Of a stretch of DNA of 64,000 bases, positions 1 to 12,818 are shown one piece after another. The translations under genes and the position numbers were made by a program. The DNA comes from Beroe forskalii (lineage: Eukaryota > Ctenophora > Nuda > Beroida > Beroidae): contig WFMF01000095.1 of assembly GCA_011033025.1 (NCBI GenBank), positions 186,001 through 250,000 of the forward strand, written 5' to 3'. The notes beneath the pieces are model-generated. The model was not told where the DNA came from. It ran no database searches and saw nothing but the letters and a program-made list of their open reading frames with translations. The first letter of the stretch is position 1. Every line of letters starts with the position of its first letter.

Positions 1-372
1 TTCGATTTTTGTGACGAAAGGGCGTGGCCCGGCGTCCTGAATGTCCAAAGTCGACAAAAATTTGCACAAGTCATCTCCTTAATGCCCTCTACAACCCTGA
101 ACCGGTTTTGGAGTCATTTACCACCTTTAAACCCTTCAAAATCCCCGTTCTCATTTGGTTCTCATTTGGTTCTCATCCTTTCCACGACCTTTCCAAATCC
201 TTTCCAAATAGGCGAATTCACTTACTCATAACGAACTTTATTAGGGGATAAACAGAGAATTAATTGAGATTAAGGGGGTTAATTCATAGAACTCAGCAAT
301 TCACAGTACCTCATACAGTGAATACCCCACAATGATATATTCTGGTAATGTACTCACCTGTTTCTATTTCAG

Positions 373-443
373 GAGTGTTGCAGACAGTTGGGAACATTCA
401 TCTCCTCATAGCAGCCCTCGTGTTACTCTTCTACATTCCGTAA
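373..443 (+). CDS. Possible terminal exon of a membrane protein
   Basis: A good acceptor (pyrimidine-rich tract ending in tttcag) precedes a short open stretch. Read after two leading bases, it gives VLQTVGNIHLLIAALVLLFY, then Ile-Pro and a TAA stop. The last 15 or so residues are uniformly hydrophobic and end almost at the stop, as expected for a tail-anchored protein or a last transmembrane segment. Upstream exons would lie left of the window, so family and phase cannot be checked. This could be a chance ORF behind a chance acceptor. Confidence 0.4.
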
Positions 444-1458
444 TCTGAAGCGAGGAAATTGTTACACTATCTGACCATGAGTAGCTAACAAGAAAGGAAG
501 AAACCTACTCTTATCTAACCGCTAACGAAGCAAGAAAGAACGGTCGACTGGCCGAATAGGAGGGATTTTCAGATTTAATGAGAATTCCAATCAAAGGGAC
601 CAAGAATGTAGAAGTTCATGAAACCCAAGATTCAAGTTTTTCAGCATTTTCAGAACTTCATAAGCTCACTAAGACGGCAAAACTCTATGATTCAATGAAG
701 CAATGATATTGTTGTAAATTTATGTGACTATCTGTATGTGAAGTTAAATACCTTTAATCATAATGCTTATAATGAACTAATGAACAAATTACACGAAGAA
801 GTAAATTCTGTTTAGAATTTGGTCGTAACAAATAGAATTAGGCTTTCAAGATTATGTCCATCAATACAAGCACCCAATTCATGTTTCATTGTGTCTTTAT
901 CAGAACAACAGGTCGGACAATATCAGACAAATGTTTCTGATCAATGATAAGGAGGCAGGGCACTGCAAGAATTGTCACCCAACGGGTGAAAGCCTGTGAT
1001 GCCACCAGCCCTATCAAGGCCACTTCAGTCTGTTTAATCAGCTCTGTTACCTTTTCCACCACTTGCATGATCTGAGCTGCACTGCATGCTGTATTGTACA
1101 AAACTATACGCGCGCGCTAAAAAATCACGTGCGCGCTAGGTACCCAGTGAAAGAAAGCTCGCGCATTACATTGAAGCCATGCCGGGACATGCTGTTTCCC
1201 GCCAAAGTTTTTCTTTGTTGAGACATAAACATCTCGAAAAGTAAATGCACATGCCGTCTGCTGAAGTAATACTCCAATGTCAATGGACTTTGAGAGTAGA
1301 CCATCAGCAAATTTTGAAACTCCGGTCCCCGAAGATCGCATGTAGGCCCCGATGTGAAGTTTGCGTTTTTTGTAAATCATTTGCATTTTTTTATGGCGAG
1401 TAAGGTTAAATATGAATTAATTTCGTAGAAAATAATAACATTTTTGTTTAATGAACGA
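444..1458. other. Unannotated stretch
   Basis: AT-rich sequence, possibly the 3' UTR and flank of the exon before it. A minus-strand open frame at 886-1101 has a protein-like mix of residues but no recognised motif, no clear splice sites and no neighbours, so I do not call it. Confidence 0.4.
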
Positions 1459-2560
1459 TGTCTATAGAGTGGTGTCAAGCGATAGAACGGTGTCATGTCA
1501 AGTGATGAAATGATCTCAAGTCATAGAGAGGAGTAAAGTGTTAGAGTGGTGTCAAGTGAAAGAGTGGTGTCAAGCGATAGAACGGTGTCATGTCAAGTGA
1601 TGAAATGATCTCAATTCATAGAGAGGAGTAAAGTGTTAGAGTAGTGTCAAGTGAAAGAGTGGTGTCAAGCGATAGACTGGTGTCAAGCCATAGACTGGTG
1701 TCAAGCCATAGACTGGTGTCCAGTTATAGACTGGTGTCAAGCCATAGACTGGTGTCAAGCCATAGACTGGTGTCAAGCCATAGACTGGTGTCAAGCCATA
1801 GACTGGTGTCAAGCCATAGACTGGTGTCAAGCCATAGACTGGTGTCAAGCCATAGACTGGTGTCAAGCCATAGACTGGTGTCAAGCCATAGACTGGTGTC
1901 AAGCCATAGATTGGTGTCAAGCCATAGATTGGTGTCAAGCCATAGACTGGTGTCAACCCATAGACTGATGTCAAGCCATAGACTGGTGTCAAGCTATAGA
2001 CTGGTGTCAAGCCATAGATTGGTGTCAAACCATAGACTGGTGTCAAGCCATAGACTGGTGTCAAGTCATAGACTGGTGTCAAGCCATAGACTGATTTCAA
2101 GCCATAGACTGGTGTCAAGCCATAGACTGGTGTCAAGCCATAGACTGGTGTCAAGCCATAGACTGGTGTCAAGCCATAGATTGGTGTCAAGCCATAGATT
2201 GGTGTCAAGCCATAGACTGGTGTCAAGCCATAGACTGGTGTCAAGCCATAGACTGGTGTCAAGCCATAGACTGGCGTCAAGCCATAGACTGGTGTCAAGC
2301 CATAGACTGGTGTCAAGCCATAGACTGGTGTCAAGCCATAGATTGGTGTCAAGCCATAGACTGGTGTCAAGCCATAGACTGGTGTCAAGCCATTATAGAT
2401 TGGTGTCAAGCGATAGACTGGTGTCAAGCCATAGACTGGTGTCAAGTTATAGATTGCTGTTCAGTGATAGATCCTGGTGAGGTGTGAAGCGATAGAGTGG
2501 TGTCATGTCAAGTTATGAGGTGGTGTCAAGCGATAGAGTAGTGTCAAGGGATCGGTAGTA
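1459..2560. repeat. 18-bp minisatellite
   Basis: Tandem array of an 18-bp unit, tgtcaagccatagactgg, very regular from about 1660 to 2450 and degenerate on both sides. Because 18 is a multiple of three, several frames stay open for over 250 codons (for example a repeated GLTPVY on the minus strand). The frames are open on both strands at once, so they are a by-product of periodicity. Common variants are single transitions, as expected for replication slippage with unequal exchange. Confidence 0.97.
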
Positions 2561-2910
2561 AATATGTCAGGTGTTTTGAGCATACAATACTAAAATAGAA
2601 GTACAAAATATCCTTTTGCTGCCTCTCATTATAATTTCATGTGTGATTCATAGCAGGTGAACATCTGTGAAATATTATCATTGCGTTAACAAATGCTAGG
2701 TGTTTTATCATACATTAATACTTAAATAGAAGTAACAAGAATTGCGCTCGTTTTCTCCAACTTCGGCGAGCGCTTAAATTTCCCTCTCCCATTTAAAAAT
2801 AAAGGTTGCACGTGCATTGATGATTCAATTCCAACGTTTTTTCAAAATGTGTTAATTTGTTTTTCCTCCACAAATTGTATACAATTTCTCGTTTTTCAAA
2901 CATTGGTAAA

Positions 2911-3067
2911 ATGTGCACTTGGAGCGCGAAACCATGGTTCTGGTTAGGGCAACTCGGAGGTTAAGCTTTAGCTAGCCGATCAAATTGTTCGCTAAAATTT
3001 AAGTTAAATTTTAGCTAACTTCCGCGTTGCCCTAACCAGAATCATGGTTTCGCGCACAAGAGTGCGC
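2911..3067. mobile_element. Small inverted-repeat element (MITE-like)
   Basis: Left arm gcgcgaaaccatggttctgg (2923 on) is matched by its inverted complement ending near 3055. A gggcaac/gttgccc extension follows, and the centre is itself self-complementary (ctaaaatttaagttaaattttag). No ORF. The shape fits a non-autonomous DNA transposon of about 150 bp; the superfamily cannot be assigned. Confidence 0.8.
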
Positions 3068-3185
3068 AGCTAACGCCCCTAGTAAGGGTACGGTAAATTG
3101 CGCGCACCACGCATTATGTTGAGCTGCAGCGCCGCGCACAAAACTGGTCGATATGTACATCCATTTTGATCTTGCGGAGTGAATT

Positions 3186-3312
3186 GCGCGGGGGGGGGGG
3201 GGCAACGTCCCGCTTTGTCCCGCTCCAAAAAATGTCCCGTTCGGAAAAACAGGTGAGCAACGGGACAAAAGTGGGACAAAGCGGGACATTGCGGGACAAA
3301 GTGGGACATTTG
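3186..3312. repeat. Poly-G tract and gggaca-type simple repeat
   Basis: A run of about 12 G residues is followed by imperfect repeats of cgggacaaag and cgggacatt. The three minus-strand frames seen across it are shadows of the repeat. Confidence 0.8.
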
Positions 3313-3667
3313 TCTGCTGGAGACGTCACTTCAACATGGGACTCATTCTAAAACCTTAAAACTATTTCATATAGTCAAATAAATCACTATATGGGAATTC
3401 TAAACGTATATCAAACAAAATGGAAGAGATAAGGTCAACTAAACAAGGAATATTAAGCAAGACAATATAGGTCAACAAATTGCTATTTTTTCTAATATGA
3501 AATGTGATTGTTCTTGTGTTTGTGAGCCGGAAATTGCTGTCTGATACAGATCATAATGATACAGATTAAAAAACAACCCCATAAAAGACTTAAGAGGTGA
3601 CTATTGCCAACTTATACAGTGTGCCAGACCAGGTTTCTTTGATTCTTCGAACCCCAGATCTGATATA

Positions 3668-6540
3668 CTGACACCAGTAGGTGAAAATACGGGTGTCAGT
3701 AGGTGAGACTACGGGTGTCTGACACTAGTAGGTGAGACTACAGATGTCTGACACCAGTAGGGGAGACTTTGGGTTTATGAAACCAGTAGGACAGTAGGTG
3801 AGACCACGGGTGTCTGACACCAGTAGTTGAGGCTACCAGACTCTGAACCAGTAGGTCAGGAGGTCAGAAACCGTATCTCTGGAAGCAGTGGATGAGACTA
3901 CGTGTCTCTGACACCAGTAGGGGGATTCCGTGATCCGGACACCAGTAAGTGACACAATTTGACTCTGAAACCAGTAGGTGAGACTACGGGTGTCTGACAC
4001 CAATAGGTGCGACTACGGGTGTCTGACACCAATAGGTGCGACTACGGGTGTCTGACACCAATACTACGGTGTCTGGCACAGTGGCACCAGTAGGTGAGAC
4101 TACGGATGTCTGACACAAGTAGGTGGGACTACGGGTGTCTGACACCAGTAGGTGAGTCTTCGGGTGTCTGACACCAGTAGGTGAGTCTTCGGGTGTCTGA
4201 CACCAGTAGGTGAGGCTACTGGTGTCTGACACCAGTAGGTGGGACTACGGGTGCCTGACACCAGTAGGTGAGACTTCGGATGTCTGACACCAGTAGCTGA
4301 GACTACGGGTTTCTGACACCAGTTGGTGAGACTACGGGTTTCTGACACCAGTAGGTGAGACTACGGATGTCTGACACCAGTAGGTGAGACAACGGATGTC
4401 TGACACAAGTAGGTGAGACTACTGGTGTCTGACACCATTAGGTGAAAATACGGGGGTCTGACACCAGTAGGTGAGTCTTCGAGTGTCTGACACCAGTAGG
4501 TGAGGCTACTGGTGTCTGACACCAGTAGGTGGGACTACGGGTGCCTGACACCAGTAGGTGAGGCTACGGATGTCTGACACCAGTAGCTGAGACTACGGGT
4601 TTCTGACACCAGGTGGTGAGACTACGGGTTTCTGACACCAGTAGGTGAGACTACGGATGTCTGACACCAGTGGGCGAGACTACTGGTGTCTGACACCAGG
4701 AGGTGAGACCACAGGTGTCTGACACCAGTAGGTGAGACTACGGATGTCTGACACCAGTAGCTAAGACTACGGGTTTCTGACACCAGTTGGTGAGACTACG
4801 GGTTTCTGACACCAGTAGGCGAGACTACTGGTGTTTGACACCATTAGGTGAGACTACTGGTGTCTGACACCAGTAGGTGAGACTACGGATGTCTGACACC
4901 AGTAGCTGAGACTACGGGTTTCTGACACCAGTTGGTGAGACTACGGGTTTCTGACACCAGTAGGCGAGACTACTGGTGTCTGACACCATTAGGTGAGACT
5001 ACTGGTGTCTGACACCAGTAGGTGAGACTTCGGGTGTATGACACCAGTAGGTGAGGCTACTGGTGTCTGACACCAGTAGGTGGGACTACGGGTGCCTGAC
5101 ACCAGTAGGTGAGACTACGGATGTCTGACACCAGTAGCTGAGACTACGGGTTTCTGACACCAGTTGGTAAGACTACGGGTTTCTGACACCAGTAAGCCAG
5201 TAGGTGAGACTACGGATGTCTGACACCAGTAGGCGAGACTACTGGTGTCTGACACCAGTAGGTGAGACTTCGGGTGTATGACACCAGTAGGTGAGACTAC
5301 GAGTGTCTGACACCAGTAGGTGAGACGAGGGTTGTCTGACACCAGTAGGTGAGACCATGGGTGTCTGACACCAGTAGGTGAGACAGCGGATGTCTGACAC
5401 AAGTAGGTGAGACTACTGGTGTCTGATACCAGTAGGTGAGACTTCGGGTGTATGACACCAGTAGGTGAGACTACGAGTGTCTGACACCAGTAGGTGAGAC
5501 TACGGGTGTCAGACATTAGTAGGTGAGACTACGGATGTCTGACACAAGTAGGCGAGACTACTGGTGTCTGACACCAGGAGGTGAGACCACGGGTGTCTGA
5601 CATGACATCAGTTGGTGAGACTACGGGTGTCAGACACCAGTAGGTGAGGCGACGGGTGTCTGAGTGTCTGACGCCAGTAGCTGAGACGACAGGTGTCTGA
5701 CATGACATCATTTGGTGAGACTACGGGTTTCTGACACCAGTAGGTGAAAATACGGGTGTCTGCCACCAGTGTAGGTGAGACTACGGGTGTCTGACACTAG
5801 TTGGTGAGACTACAGATGTCTGACACCAGTAGGGAGACTTTGGGTTTATGAAACCAGTAGGTGAGACCACGGGTGTCTGACACCAGTAGTTAAGGCAACC
5901 AGACTCTGAAACCAGTAGGTCAGTAGGTGAGAAACCGTATCTCTGGAAGCAGTGAATGAGACTACGTGTCTCTGACACTAGTAGGGGGATTCCGTGATCC
6001 GGACACCAGTAAGTGATACAACATGACCCTGACACCAGTAGGTGAAACTCTGTCTCCGAAACCAGCTGGTGATACTACGTGTCTCTGACACCAGGTGGTG
6101 GGACTGTATCTGGCAGTCTGACACCAATAGGTACCTACTGGTAAGGCTTTGTCTCTGAAACCAGTAGGTGAAACTAGGTGTCTTTGAAACTATTGAGTCA
6201 GTATGTGAGACTATGTATCTCAGACACGAGTAGGTGATGTAACGTGTCTCTGACACCAGTAGAGGGGACTACGTGTTCCTGACACCAGTAATTTAAAGGC
6301 TTCCTGTCTCTGGCACCAGTAGGCCAGAAGGTGAGAAAGCGTATCTCGGAAACCAGTAGTGAGATAGTCCGTGTCTTTGACACCTGCTGGCGAAACGTGT
6401 CTCTGACACCTGTAGTTAAGACGACGTGTCTCTGACATCTATAGGTGCGACTACCTCAACGTGTTTCTGACACCAGAACGCGAGAGTGGGTGTCTCTGAC
6501 ACCAGTAGGTGAGGCTACGTGTCTCTTGTACGTTGTGTAA
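3668..6540. repeat. 29-bp minisatellite, about 2.9 kb
   Basis: Long array of a unit of about 29 bp (gtctgacaccagtaggtgag plus actacgggt). Roughly 90 copies, with higher-order blocks in the middle that recur several times (a run of units with gtagctgag, then gttggtgag). The right third, from about 5800, is more diverged than the centre, the usual gradient of an array homogenised internally. Minus-strand frames such as those rich in TYWCQTP are repeat by-products. Confidence 0.96.
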
Positions 6541-7730
6541 CCGCGCAAAACTCGTACCTAGGAAACTTATAGCTATCCTTTTGGAAGCATGGGAAAGAGG
6601 GAAGTTCCCTTTTACTTGATTTAAGGATTTTCATTGAAAAGGAACAAAAGGAAAAGCTAAGATAAGGTGGGAAAAGGGGCGGTGGCATTCCGCCCGCAAA
6701 TGAGCTGCATGACAAAGACATCGTTAATCAACATGGACTGCATTCAATCATAATATGGTAATGAACTTTTTTCATCTAAAGCTGCTTATCTTAATAAGCC
6801 CTGGCAAAGAGGGCGGGCGCTGGGCCCCCGGAAGAATACTGAGACTCTATCTAGTTAACTGCTGCAATCTGCCAATCATTTTCTAACTCGGGCCCTATAT
6901 CCCTTTAACAATCGATCATCCCAGTAAATCATTTTGACAGTAGTATGACTCTCGGCGGAGGTCACCAGACGCGCTCCTCGGGACTCTATTGGTCAGCTCA
7001 CGTCTGGCGCACGCCACCGAGCTCTCAACCGAATTGCCTCTTCTAAATCTAAAAACTGAAACTATAGAAAATATGGTAAAACGGTAGGAAACTTGGCGCC
7101 CTGGCTATGAACAGTAGTATTAGGAAATATCAAACCTTCGTTTAATGCTGATTTTAGAAACGAAAAAGAATTCATATTTTCTGGTCTAATGACGTCATTA
7201 ACTTTAACTAGTACCGGGTCCTTACACTCTTCTCTCCCCCCAGAGATAATCATCTTCCCCGGGGGAAAGCCTGCCAGGCATACATTCCATGTTATGATTT
7301 ACATATCACGCTCAATCACATGAAAATAATCAATTTGGAAAAACGCGCTTCTTATCGTGATTAGACTTCGTCACTTAGACAATCAAATAAAATCAAATCA
7401 GAAAAACGCACGGATTATACTCGTGATTTAGTATAACCCCCTTTTGACGAAAAATCAAGTTCATAAAAGTTCGAAAACGCGCGGTATTGATTAATGTGTC
7501 ATTATCAAATCATTGATGCAATCAAAATCTTTGTTCAATTACTTGGTTAGATTGGTGTCACTGATTGTGACTTAACATCTTAATATAATATTCTGTAGTC
7601 CACTCGTTGACTCCGATGTGCAATCATTCAGTTGAAGCTCTGAGATTGTCGGCTTGTTTTAGATAGGGTAGGGTTTCGTGTTTTTTTTTCAGAGAATTTC
7701 GCAACGAGAACAAATTGAGCGGATTACCTA
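6541..7730. other. Unannotated stretch
   Basis: No gene recognised. It holds three loosely similar segments with tcatgattta-type and aaaacgcgc words around 7270-7490, which may be remnants of a repeat. Otherwise ordinary AT-rich sequence. Confidence 0.4.
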
Positions 7731-9867
7731 TAATACAGTCAAAATTGGATTTAAAAGTGGACAAATTCTACACCAAGCGATTTTGCATGAATTCTATAGA
7801 TTTTTGCATGAAAAATCGATCTAACAACTTCCACCCCTCGAATTGTGGAAAGTGCCAAACGATTTTTAGCTGGGGCTGTCGACTGATATGTAAAATCGTA
7901 TCTCGGCTCAGGAAGGTCGTAGAGACTTCATCTTTGGCGGAAAATGTGCTGTGGGCATGTTTATACACAATTGTTAACAAAAATATGCCCTCAAATGCTC
8001 AGGAACGGAGTTACGGGCGAATAACAGATTTTTGGGCAGGCGCAAGACCTGCATAAGGCAATTTTGTATCTCGGTCAGGAAGGTTCGTAGAGACTTCATC
8101 TTGGGCGGAAAATGTGCGCAATGGCCATGTTTATGTACAATTGTTCACAAAAATATGCCCTAAAATGCTAAGGAATGGAGTAACGGGTGAAAAACTGTTT
8201 TTTTCGGGCAGACACAAGACCTGATATAGGCGAATTTTGTATCTCACTCTCAGTCTAGGAAGGTCGTAGAAACTTCATCTTAGGCGGAAAATGTGCGCAA
8301 TGGCCATGATTATATACAATTGTTGACAAAAATATGCCCTAAAATGCTCAGGAACGGAGTAACGGGCGAAAAACTAATTTTTGGCAGCTAACAGGCCTGA
8401 TATAGAAGATTTTTCTATCTTGGTCCAGACATTTATTCCACTCCTGTATGGTCTTAGTCTTAGTAAAACGGCCAGGGTCGGTTTAATCGGCCAGGCCGGT
8501 GGCAGCCATGTTGAGCATGGAGACTATCCCTAATATGCTAGGCTAAGGGTGTGAACTCCTGGGTGGTTTGTTAGGCCACCCTACTGCCAGGGATATCCTC
8601 AGCTGAGAGCAGCCAGCCGTTCCTGGACCCCTCTGGACCGGCGGGCTGCCAACGCCCGTGGCAACAATCAGACTGCAAAGCAAGATAAGGCTTGCCTGCA
8701 GATTAAGTCAGATATCTGCCAAAGGCGGCTGTAATGCACCACCTCTCTTTGTCTAGATGATTCACTGGGAGGTCTGACCCAGCCAGACTGTGTAAATATT
8801 ATTCCCACCGATTGGGAATTAACTGGGCTCAATGGGCAAAGCCCAGTCCTTTATGGTGGTTAATCGTTACCTCGTTTTAGACACATTTCTGTACTCTCTT
8901 CCTACTTCATGAGTTGACCATGCCAATTATTTTCTGCTCAGCCGGAAGTCTCTATGGGTGTACGAAATTTCATGTCAGGATACTTCATCTCCCTGTCCTG
9001 ACCCTAAACATCACCCTGCCCAAAAAATCTGTTTTTCGCCCGTTACTCCGTTCCTTAGCATTTAAGGGCATATTTTTGTGAACAATTGTATATAAACATG
9101 GCCATTGCGCACATTTTCCGCCCAAGATGAAGTCTCTACGACCTTCCTGGACTGAGATACAAAATTCGCCTAAATCAGGTCTTGCCTTGGCCCAAAAAAT
9201 CAGTTTTTCGCCCGTTACTCCGTTCCTTAGCATTTTAGGGCATATTTTTGTCAACAATTGTCTATAAACATGGCCATTGCGCACATTTTCTAACCAAAAT
9301 GAAGTCTCTACGACCTTCCTGGACTGAGATACAAAATTCGCCTTATGCAGGTCTTGCGCCTGCCCAAAAAATCTGTTTTTCGCCCGTTACTCCATTCCTT
9401 AGCATTTTAGGGCATATTTTTGTCAACAATTGTATATAAACATGGCCCTTGCGCACATTTTCCGCCCAAAATGAAGTCTCTACGACCTTCCTGGACTGAT
9501 ATACAAAATTCGCCTTATGCAGGTCTTGCGCCTGCCCAAAAAATCTGTTTTTCGCCTGTAACTCCGTTCCTGAGCATTTTAGGGCATATTTTTGTTGACA
9601 ATTGTATATAAACATGCTCATTGCGCACATTTTCCGCCCAAGATGATGTCTCTACGACCTTCCTGAGCCGAGATACGATTTTTTACATATCAGTCGGCTG
9701 CGCCTCAGCTAAAAATCGATTTTTCGGCACTTTCCACACTCCGGAGAGGTGTGGAAAGTTGTTAGATCGATTTTTCATGCAAAAAGCTATAGAATCCATG
9801 CAAAATCGCTTGGTGTAGAATTTGTCCACTTTTTACCCCTTTTTGAGGCAGATTTGACTGTATTACT
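7731..9867. mobile_element. Foldback element with tandem-repeat arms
   Basis: The outer ends are inverted copies: taatacagtcaaa at the left and tttgactgtatta at the right. Homology continues for about 250 bp on each side, including a shared gtggacaaattctacaccaa block. Inside each end lie tandem units of roughly 180 bp (with atgccctaaaatgctnagga and gacttcatcttgggcggaaa), in opposite orientation on the two sides: about three at left and four at right. A GC-richer core of about 550 bp (8410-8990) is unrelated to the arms. This is the architecture of foldback transposons. The 60-115-residue frames here follow the repeats and no transposase is visible. Confidence 0.88.
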
Positions 9868-10680
9868 ACTCAATAATTATCTGGAATGTACCTTCTGATT
9901 TCCCTCCACTACGGTTTTAGAGTGTTATGTCTAGGCTTGAAGACAAATTGAGTTTTCGCTCATTAATTACCTAGGCCGACTCCCGTAGAATAGATACTGA
10001 TATAGAATACTATAGCAGCGTGTCCCGCCTCACGAACCACAATGTCCTTTTAGATCATCTTCTGTGTGCTTGTAAACTAGGTATCATATATTCGCTTGTA
10101 AGCATTGTTAAATAAATTATCCAAAGTCAAGTTGAAAATTAAATCAAGCATTTGTCGAAAATCGAAATATCCCTAAGATGACGGCGTTTTAATTGTCTTG
10201 AAGTTTAAAATGGTTTTCATTCCGAATTCATCAAGGTATTAGATACTTAAGTAATGAGCTGAGAGACCACGTCAAAGTGCCATTCATTCTCTTCATTAAA
10301 ATTTGACTGAACAGCCGCATGAATCGGCAAAAAACTCAAACGAAAAAAGTGAAGCTTGACCGATGTCTACACGGAGAATAAGTGGGCGCTATCGCCATAC
10401 GACGATTTACTGTACAAAATTGCGCGCACGCGAATTTTTGCGCGCGCGCATGTCGCCCTGTATATGGCCAATCTCGGCCAACGAAAAAAAATTTTCGTTT
10501 GAGTTTTTTTTTTTAATTTTTATTTTTTTTCAGATGTTTTTTTTTCACAATAATTTTTTCTTTTTAAAATTTTTATCACAACATTTTTCTGATGGCCACT
10601 CTCGGCCACCATACTACAGCAATAAAATTATCCGATCAAAGAAAGAGTTGTGTCAATCCCAGACCCGTTACAACAATTAG
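9868..10680. other. Unannotated stretch
   Basis: No gene recognised. It includes alternating gcgcgc tracts near 10420-10450 and T-rich runs near 10500-10570, both simple sequence. Confidence 0.5.
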
Positions 10681-11945
10681 GTATGACAAAATATATCGAT
10701 TGATGGTATAGGAGAGAGAAAAACTGATATGTTAGCAAGCTACAATAAAACACTAATTCATCACAATATAACAGAGCAATTTAATGTTTAAACTTTTAAA
10801 CATGGTTCGACAGAGGAAGCATTATAATTTGGGTCGTGCAATTCAAAATATCACAAATGCCTAATTACAGGATAAAACAGTTGAATAAAAGTCATTAGGG
10901 TTGAATTAATCCCAGCTACTCACACATGGCAGATAAAATAACATCTCGAAGAGCAAACTGATATTGATAGCATGAAAACAAGTTATTCATCACAATACAA
11001 AGCAATTAAATGTTTAAAAGTTTAAATATAGCTCGACAGAGGAAGTGTTATAATTTGGGTTATGCATAGGCATCAAGAAATAATGAAACTGGAAGAAAGG
11101 GTTGAATTAATCTTAGTTGCCCACAAGGCATATAAAATGATACCTCGATTGATCATATCAAACTGATATTGATATGGATAGCATGAATGCACATTATTTA
11201 TCACATAACAATATCACAAAGCAATGGCTCGACAGAGGAAGTGAAATAGAGTAATAATCAATTGAAGAATTGAGTTATGCCTACAAGGCATCAAGTTAAT
11301 CCCAGCTTGAGCTACTCACAATCACATATCAAGGCATGATAAAATGATATCTCAATTGATGGTGGGAGAGGGCAAACTAATATGCATATTAGCAAACATG
11401 TTACTTATCACAATATAACTTAGTAACTATTTAACAGTGCAATTTATATTGTTAAAAATTTGGGTTGGTGCATGTAAGATATCACAAATAATAACAGGAT
11501 AAAACAGTTGAATGAAAGTCATGAGGGTTGAATTAATCAAAGCTACTCATAACTCACACATGGCAGATAAAATTACATCTCGAATGATGGTAGGTAAGAA
11601 AAGAGTAAACTGATATTGATAGCATGAAACACATTAATGCAATTTAATGTTTAAAAGTTTGAACATGGTTCGACAGAGGAAGTGTAATAATTTGGGTTAT
11701 ACATAGAAGGCATCAAGAAATGTTACACATATCACAGCAATAAAACTGCCCGATGGCAATGAAAGTAAGGGTTGACTTCATGCCAGTTAGCTGATCATGA
11801 AACGATGATGTCTCGATTGATGACAGGTATAAGGAAAGAGCAAGCTGATATTGATAGCATGAAAACATGAACTATTTATCACAAAGTCACAATAGGAATA
11901 TCACAAAGCAATTTAATGTTTTAAGTTGAATATTAAAACACTGTA
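10681..11945. repeat. Satellite-like tandem array, unit about 200-240 bp
   Basis: Five to six diverged units share the words cgacagaggaag (about 10808, 11033, 11229, 11671), gcaatttaatgttt, agggttgaattaat and gataaaat-type segments in the same order. Spacing varies because of indels. No coding potential. Confidence 0.85.
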
Positions 11946-11949
11946 AATA

Positions 11950-12058
11950 TCGTAGATACTAAAAGCAGGAACTAGCGAAACCACCCCGAAACAAGCCGAA
12001 ACAAGCGGAACGACCCGAAACCACCCCGAACCAACCCAAAAACCTTCAGCGAAACACA
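11950..12058 (+). repeat. Isolated end of the cgaaacaagc foldback family
   Basis: Starts with cgtagatactaaaagcagga and continues actagcgaaaccaccccg. The same roughly 95-bp sequence recurs in direct orientation at 12819 and inverted at about 16698-16793. It is therefore an element terminus. Confidence 0.8.
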
Positions 12059-12219
12059 GTTATCAAGGACGCTTTAGGAAATCTTTTTGGCATCAGTAGG
12101 TATTGTTATGATTGATTTTGAAAAAAGCTGCTATGAATGGCATTCAGAAATGTTTTTAAGTTTTACTCGATAAATTGCTTTTCCATTTATGCCAGAGTGT
12201 ACAGAAAATATATTTAAAA

Positions 12220-12660
12220 AGTTTAAAATTCTATATTGCTAAGGATAAAGATTTTGCAAGAGCAAGTAGGCTTGTTGTGTTCTTATTTTGTGCCAATGGG
12301 CAAATTAGATGATGCCTTTGAAGAACTTTCAATTTATACTAGTAAGTATCCTAATTTACTAGTGTCGTAAATTATTTTGAGTTAACGTATTTGGGACTTT
12401 CTGCTGACGATGAGAGGAGTGAACCCTCGATTTCCTGCAGTATTTTTAACATTATCATGGTTGATCGATTACCCTTTGGACAAGCAACATGGTCGAAGCT
12501 TCCACCGTGGCTTTAAGATTTAGGTAAACAGGGCCAAGCCATCTGTGCAGAGTACTTTAGAGGTATCTCTGAGCAGCAAGTTGCAACAGACTTTCATCTT
12601 GACAGATTGGCTGTGGGGATTTCACCTGCCGTGTTGAAAACCCGCAACCGAGAAAACTGT
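12220..12660 (+). pseudogene. Possible broken gene fragments
   Basis: Two stretches look protein-like but are interrupted. The first reads MGKLDDAFEELSIYTSKYPN, with a frame change just upstream; the second contains VDRLPFGQATWSKLPPWL, a TAA, then DLGKQGQAICAEYFRG. The first recalls helical-repeat proteins (TPR/PPR type), but I cannot name a family. The fragments lie between two directly repeated ends of the cgaaacaagc family, so they may be captured gene pieces. Weak call. Confidence 0.25.
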
Positions 12661-12818
12661 ATGACATCATTGTTGCGCTTTTGAAGATTATGAATATATT
12701 CTGAATATTTGTTTGAAGTGGCGAAATATTTTGGACATGAAATTTGAAGTTACCAGTGGATTTTCATCGTTAATCTATCCGATTTAGTCATATTGAGAAA
12801 TTATATCATGTTTATATG

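Noticed and set aside
886..1101. Minus-strand 71-codon frame with a protein-like composition
   Set aside because: No family motif, no convincing splice sites and no neighbouring exon; cannot be told from chance.
1636..2480. Two opposite open frames of about 270 codons
   Set aside because: They arise because the 18-bp unit is a multiple of three; they run on both strands at once and have no start context or domain.
3668..6540. CRISPR-like look of a regular repeat array
   Set aside because: Units are contiguous with no unique spacers, and the genome is an animal one; it is a minisatellite.
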